This document shows positions 6,225-8,410 of a stretch of 8,410 nt of DNA, piece after piece. The position numbers and the translations under genes are program-made. The stretch comes from Rhodobacterales bacterium UBA3077 (lineage in GTDB: Bacteria > Pseudomonadota > Alphaproteobacteria > Rhodobacterales > Rhodobacteraceae): positions 1 through 8,410 of the forward strand of contig DFBP01000202.1 of NCBI GenBank assembly GCA_002366685.1, in the 5' to 3' direction. Within the stretch, counting starts at the first letter, position 1. Every line of letters begins with the position of its first letter. The notes beneath the pieces are model-generated. The model saw only the letters and a program-made list of their open reading frames with translations. It made no database searches and was not told where the DNA came from.

Positions 6225-6260
6225 TTTTAACTGATAAAGCTTGTGTCTATAAGCGCTTAT
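6225..6260 (+). promoter_or_regulatory. Candidate mreB promoter with 12-bp palindrome
   Basis: TATAAG (6248-6253) resembles a -10 element; the only -35 at 17-nt spacing is the weak TTTTAA (6225-6230). Overlapping the -10 is a perfect 12-bp palindrome, ATAAGCGCTTAT (6249-6260), which could be a dimeric regulator site. A short GGGCC/GGCCC hairpin (6274-6278 with 6283-6287) follows in the 5' UTR before the Shine-Dalgarno. The rest of the 228-bp leuA-mreB gap shows no gene. Confidence 0.3.
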
Positions 6261-6311
6261 TAGCGAAAATTCGGGGCCGAATGGCCCGTTCCTACAGGCA
6301 AGGAAACACAT

Positions 6312-7355
6312 ATGGTTGGGCTATTTGGCGGCATGTTCTCTGCGGATATGGCCATTGATCTGGGCACGGCAAACACATTGATTTATGTGAAGGGCAAAGG
6401 GATTATTCTCAACGAACCTTCGGTTGTTGCGTATCATATTCGCGACGGCAAAAAGCAGGTGTTGGCTGTGGGTGAGGATGCCAAGCTTATGTTGGGGCGC
6501 ACGCCGGGCAGCATTGAGGCCATTCGGCCGATGCGCGACGGTGTGATTGCCGATTTCGACGTTGCTGAGGAAATGATCAAACATTTCATCAAGAAAATCC
6601 ACCGGAGGGCGTGGTTTGTGCCCAAACCGCGAATTATTGTTTGTGTGCCGCACGGCGCGACACCTGTGGAAAAGCGGGCCATCCGGAGCTCGGTTGAGCA
6701 AGCAGGCGCTGGCAAAGTTGGCTTGATTGCCGAGCCGATCGCGGCAGCTATTGGTGCGGGTATGCCAATTACCGACCCAACCGGCTCTATGGTGGTTGAT
6801 ATCGGCGGCGGGACAACCGAGGTGGCTGTGCTGTCCTTGGGTGATATTGTTTATGCGCGCTCGGTGCGCGTGGGTGGTGACCGGATGGATGAAGCTATTA
6901 TTTCGACCTTACGCCGCCAGCACAATATTTTGGTGGGGGACGCCACTGCCGAGCGGATCAAAACGTCGATCGGCACAGCGCGGATTCCCGATGATGGCCG
7001 TGGTGCCAGCATGGAAATTCGGGGGCGTGATTTGCTAAACGGCGTGCCCAAAGAAACCGAAATTACGCAAGCGCAGGTTGCTGAAGCTTTGGCTGAGCCG
7101 GTTCAACAAATTTGTGACGCCGTTATGGCGGCGCTTGAGTCTACCCCCCCTGACCTAGCAGCCGATATTGTTGACCGAGGGGTTATGCTCACCGGGGGTG
7201 GCGCGCTATTGGGAGACCTCGACCTTGCCTTGCGTGAGCAAACCGGGCTCGCGATCTCCGTAGCCGACGAAACTCTGAACTGTGTGGCCCTCGGCACGGG
7301 TAAAGCGCTCGAATTCGAAAACCAGCTTCAGCATATTCTGGATTACGGCAACTAG
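6312..7355 (+). CDS. mreB: Rod shape-determining actin-like protein MreB
   Basis: MreB is the bacterial actin homologue that forms membrane-bound filaments and guides elongation peptidoglycan synthesis. The 347 residues are the usual length. The phosphate-1 motif is DLGTANTLIY (16-25), phosphate-2 is DIGGGTTEVAVLSLG (163-177), and the adenosine motif is GVMLTGGGALL (290-300). The N-terminal MVGLFGGMF resembles the hydrophobic membrane-contacting start of MreBs. The ATG at 6312 is preceded by AAGGAA (6300-6305) at 6-nt spacing. mreC follows after 9 nt and mreD overlaps mreC, so the three should form one transcript, typically continuing in this group to mrdA (PBP2) and rodA beyond the window. 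No missing nucleotide-binding residue is evident. ParM-like or DnaK-like relatives are excluded by the whole-length match. Confidence 0.97.
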   Translation: MVGLFGGMFSADMAIDLGTANTLIYVKGKGIILNEPSVVAYHIRDGKKQVLAVGEDAKLMLGRTPGSIEAIRPMRDGVIADFDVAEEMIKHFIKKIHRRAWFVPKPRIIVCVPHGATPVEKRAIRSSVEQAGAGKVGLIAEPIAAAIGAGMPITDPTGSMVVDIGGGTTEVAVLSLGDIVYARSVRVGGDRMDEAIISTLRRQHNILVGDATAERIKTSIGTARIPDDGRGASMEIRGRDLLNGVPKETEITQAQVAEALAEPVQQICDAVMAALESTPPDLAADIVDRGVMLTGGGALLGDLDLALREQTGLAISVADETLNCVALGTGKALEFENQLQHILDYGN

Positions 7356-7364
7356 CGGGGAATC

Positions 7365-8306
7365 GTGGCAACGAATGACCAGACAGGAAACGCATGGCGG
7401 GCGATCAGACGCCTGATTGTCGGGCTAACCCTGTTTCTGTTTTTTGCCCTCTTTATCTTGTGGCGGATCGACAGCCCAAGGGTTGAGCGCTTTCGTATGG
7501 CGTTGGTGGACAGGTTTGTGCCCAATATGGAGTGGGCGCTTGCACCTGTTACCCAGTTTACACGCATTGTTTCTGACTACCAATCTTATGCCCAAATTTA
7601 CCAGAGAAATCAGGAATTGCGCCAAGAGCTTCAACGCATGAAAGGCTGGCAGGAAGCCGCGCTCCAGCTTGAGCAGACAAACGCTCAATTGAGAGCCCTC
7701 AATAACGTGCAGCTTTCCCCGAGCCTTGGCTTTGTAACGGGCGAAGTTATCACCGATAGCGGGAGCCCGTTTAGCCAATCAGGCTTACTCAATGTAGGCC
7801 TTCTCGATGGCATTCAAGACGGGCAAGCCGCCGTTGACGGGCTTGGATTGGTCGGACGCATTTCAGGTGTTGCGGACCATACTTCAAGGTTGGTTTTCCT
7901 GTCTGATGTTTCATCACAAGTACCGGTCATCATCCGACCCTCCGGACAAACGGCCATTTTACACGGAGACAATACCCTCGCGCCAAAAGTGCTTTTTATC
8001 GAAACACCCGATGACGTCGTACCGGGAATGCGGGTTGTTACCTCGGGGGATGGCGGTGTGTTTCCACCCGAACTTCTTGTAGGGCAAATCGTTCGCACGG
8101 CCAGCGGGGAAGCGCGTGCATTGTTGGCTGCCGATTACGAAGGATTGGAATTTGTTCGTGTTTTGCGCAATTCTCCTTTGGACCAAATCACAGGTTCGGG
8201 TGGATTGGTCGGCGACGAGATACCTGAAACCGCGCCGGAACCTCCTTCTGAGCCTTTGGCAGGAGAGCCGTTTCAACCACCTCCGACGCGGGGGGCTGGC
8301 AATTGA
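7365..8306 (+). CDS. mreC: Rod shape-determining protein MreC
   Basis: MreC is a bitopic inner-membrane protein that links MreB and MreD to the elongation peptidoglycan machinery in the periplasm. The 313 residues show a short basic cytoplasmic N-terminus (WRAIRR), one transmembrane helix (about 17-33), a Gln/Glu/Leu-rich coiled coil (about 72-113) and a beta-rich MreC core (about 120-270) with the typical TSGDGGVFPPELLVGQI stretch (226-242). A Pro/Glu-rich tail (about 285-313) is probably disordered. The start is GTG at 7365, 9 nt after the mreB stop, with GGGGA (7357-7361) just upstream; no in-frame ATG lies before the transmembrane helix. The short spacing and the non-ATG start suggest translational coupling to mreB. 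The family call is confident; the exact start is somewhat less so. Confidence 0.94.
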   Translation: MATNDQTGNAWRAIRRLIVGLTLFLFFALFILWRIDSPRVERFRMALVDRFVPNMEWALAPVTQFTRIVSDYQSYAQIYQRNQELRQELQRMKGWQEAALQLEQTNAQLRALNNVQLSPSLGFVTGEVITDSGSPFSQSGLLNVGLLDGIQDGQAAVDGLGLVGRISGVADHTSRLVFLSDVSSQVPVIIRPSGQTAILHGDNTLAPKVLFIETPDDVVPGMRVVTSGDGGVFPPELLVGQIVRTASGEARALLAADYEGLEFVRVLRNSPLDQITGSGGLVGDEIPETAPEPPSEPLAGEPFQPPPTRGAGN

Positions 8307-8410
8307 TAATTTCGCCTAGATTATGGTTGCTTCGCGCTCTTTACTTTGCCCTCGGCCTGCTTTGCATTGCTTACCCGCTACTCCCGCTCCAGTTCACGCC
8401 TGACCGTTTT
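8303..8410 (+). CDS. mreD: Rod shape-determining protein MreD, N-terminal fragment
   Basis: The 36 codons before the right edge encode a start of MIISPRLWLLR followed by a hydrophobic helix (about 9-30), as expected for the first transmembrane segment of MreD, a multi-pass inner-membrane partner of MreC. The best start is TTG at 8303, which overlaps the mreC stop codon (TTGA) and follows a G-rich stretch (8290-8295) by 7 nt; the ATG at 8323 is out of frame. Identity rests mainly on its place directly after mreC and on its hydrophobicity, since the remaining roughly 140 residues are outside the window. Confidence 0.75.
   Translation, partial: MIISPRLWLLRALYFALGLLCIAYPLLPLQFTPDRF

Noticed and set aside
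6225..6245. CtrA-type site upstream of mreB
   Set aside because: TTAA occurs once near 6227-6230, but the second TTAA at the required 7-nt spacing is absent.
5196..6311. Long antisense open frame (371 codons) across leuA and the leuA-mreB gap
   Set aside because: It runs opposite a complete leuA with all motifs, its translation matches no family I recognise, and it has the His/Arg/Gln-rich look of an antisense shadow.

Overview
The window looks like a chromosomal core region of an alphaproteobacterium, most likely Rhodobacterales (Roseobacter type). Moderate-to-high GC, a zinc-less GltX with an EALSKR signature, and mreB-mreC-mreD directly after leuA all point that way. This placement rests on recalled family resemblance, not a database search. 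There is no sign of a mobile element, phage, CRISPR array, rRNA or tRNA.

Layout, left to right. (1) Minus strand, 1-867: the N-terminal 289 codons of a glutamyl-tRNA synthetase (gltX), which runs off the left edge. (2) Minus strand, 982-2640: complete glutamine-dependent NAD+ synthetase (nadE), upstream of gltX and possibly co-transcribed with it. (3) A divergent intergenic region, then plus strand 2825-4267: an exported protein made almost entirely of MORN repeats, 18 full units plus one half unit, closed by a rho-independent terminator at 4317-4342. (4) Plus strand, 4539-6083: leuA (2-isopropylmalate synthase), preceded by a leader of about 160 nt. (5) A GC-rich hairpin and T-run region, then plus strand 6312-8410: mreB, mreC and the start of mreD, the rod-shape cytoskeleton cluster.

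The most interesting element is the leuA leader (4380-4538). It encodes an apparently leaderless 26-codon peptide with three consecutive leucine codons (CTA CTC CTT) and a final leucine codon before the stop. The second and third leucine codons overlap an 8-nt sequence perfectly complementary to the leuA Shine-Dalgarno region. A perfect 10-bp hairpin and a competing 9-bp stem lie between them. No U-tract follows the hairpins. This suggests leucine-responsive translational attenuation: ribosome stalling would keep the leuA ribosome-binding site open, and read-through would let it be sequestered. This is an inference from pairing and needs testing.

A second notable pattern is in the MORN protein. 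Its repeats form two tandem blocks of nine units (2957-3577 and 3578-4198), and an alternating Phe/Trp pattern slips phase at the block junction. This indicates an internal 621-bp duplication.

The other genes are ordinary housekeeping: NAD synthesis, tRNA charging, leucine synthesis and cell-shape control. Apart from the nadE-gltX and mreBCD neighbourhoods, nothing in the sequence ties their functions together.
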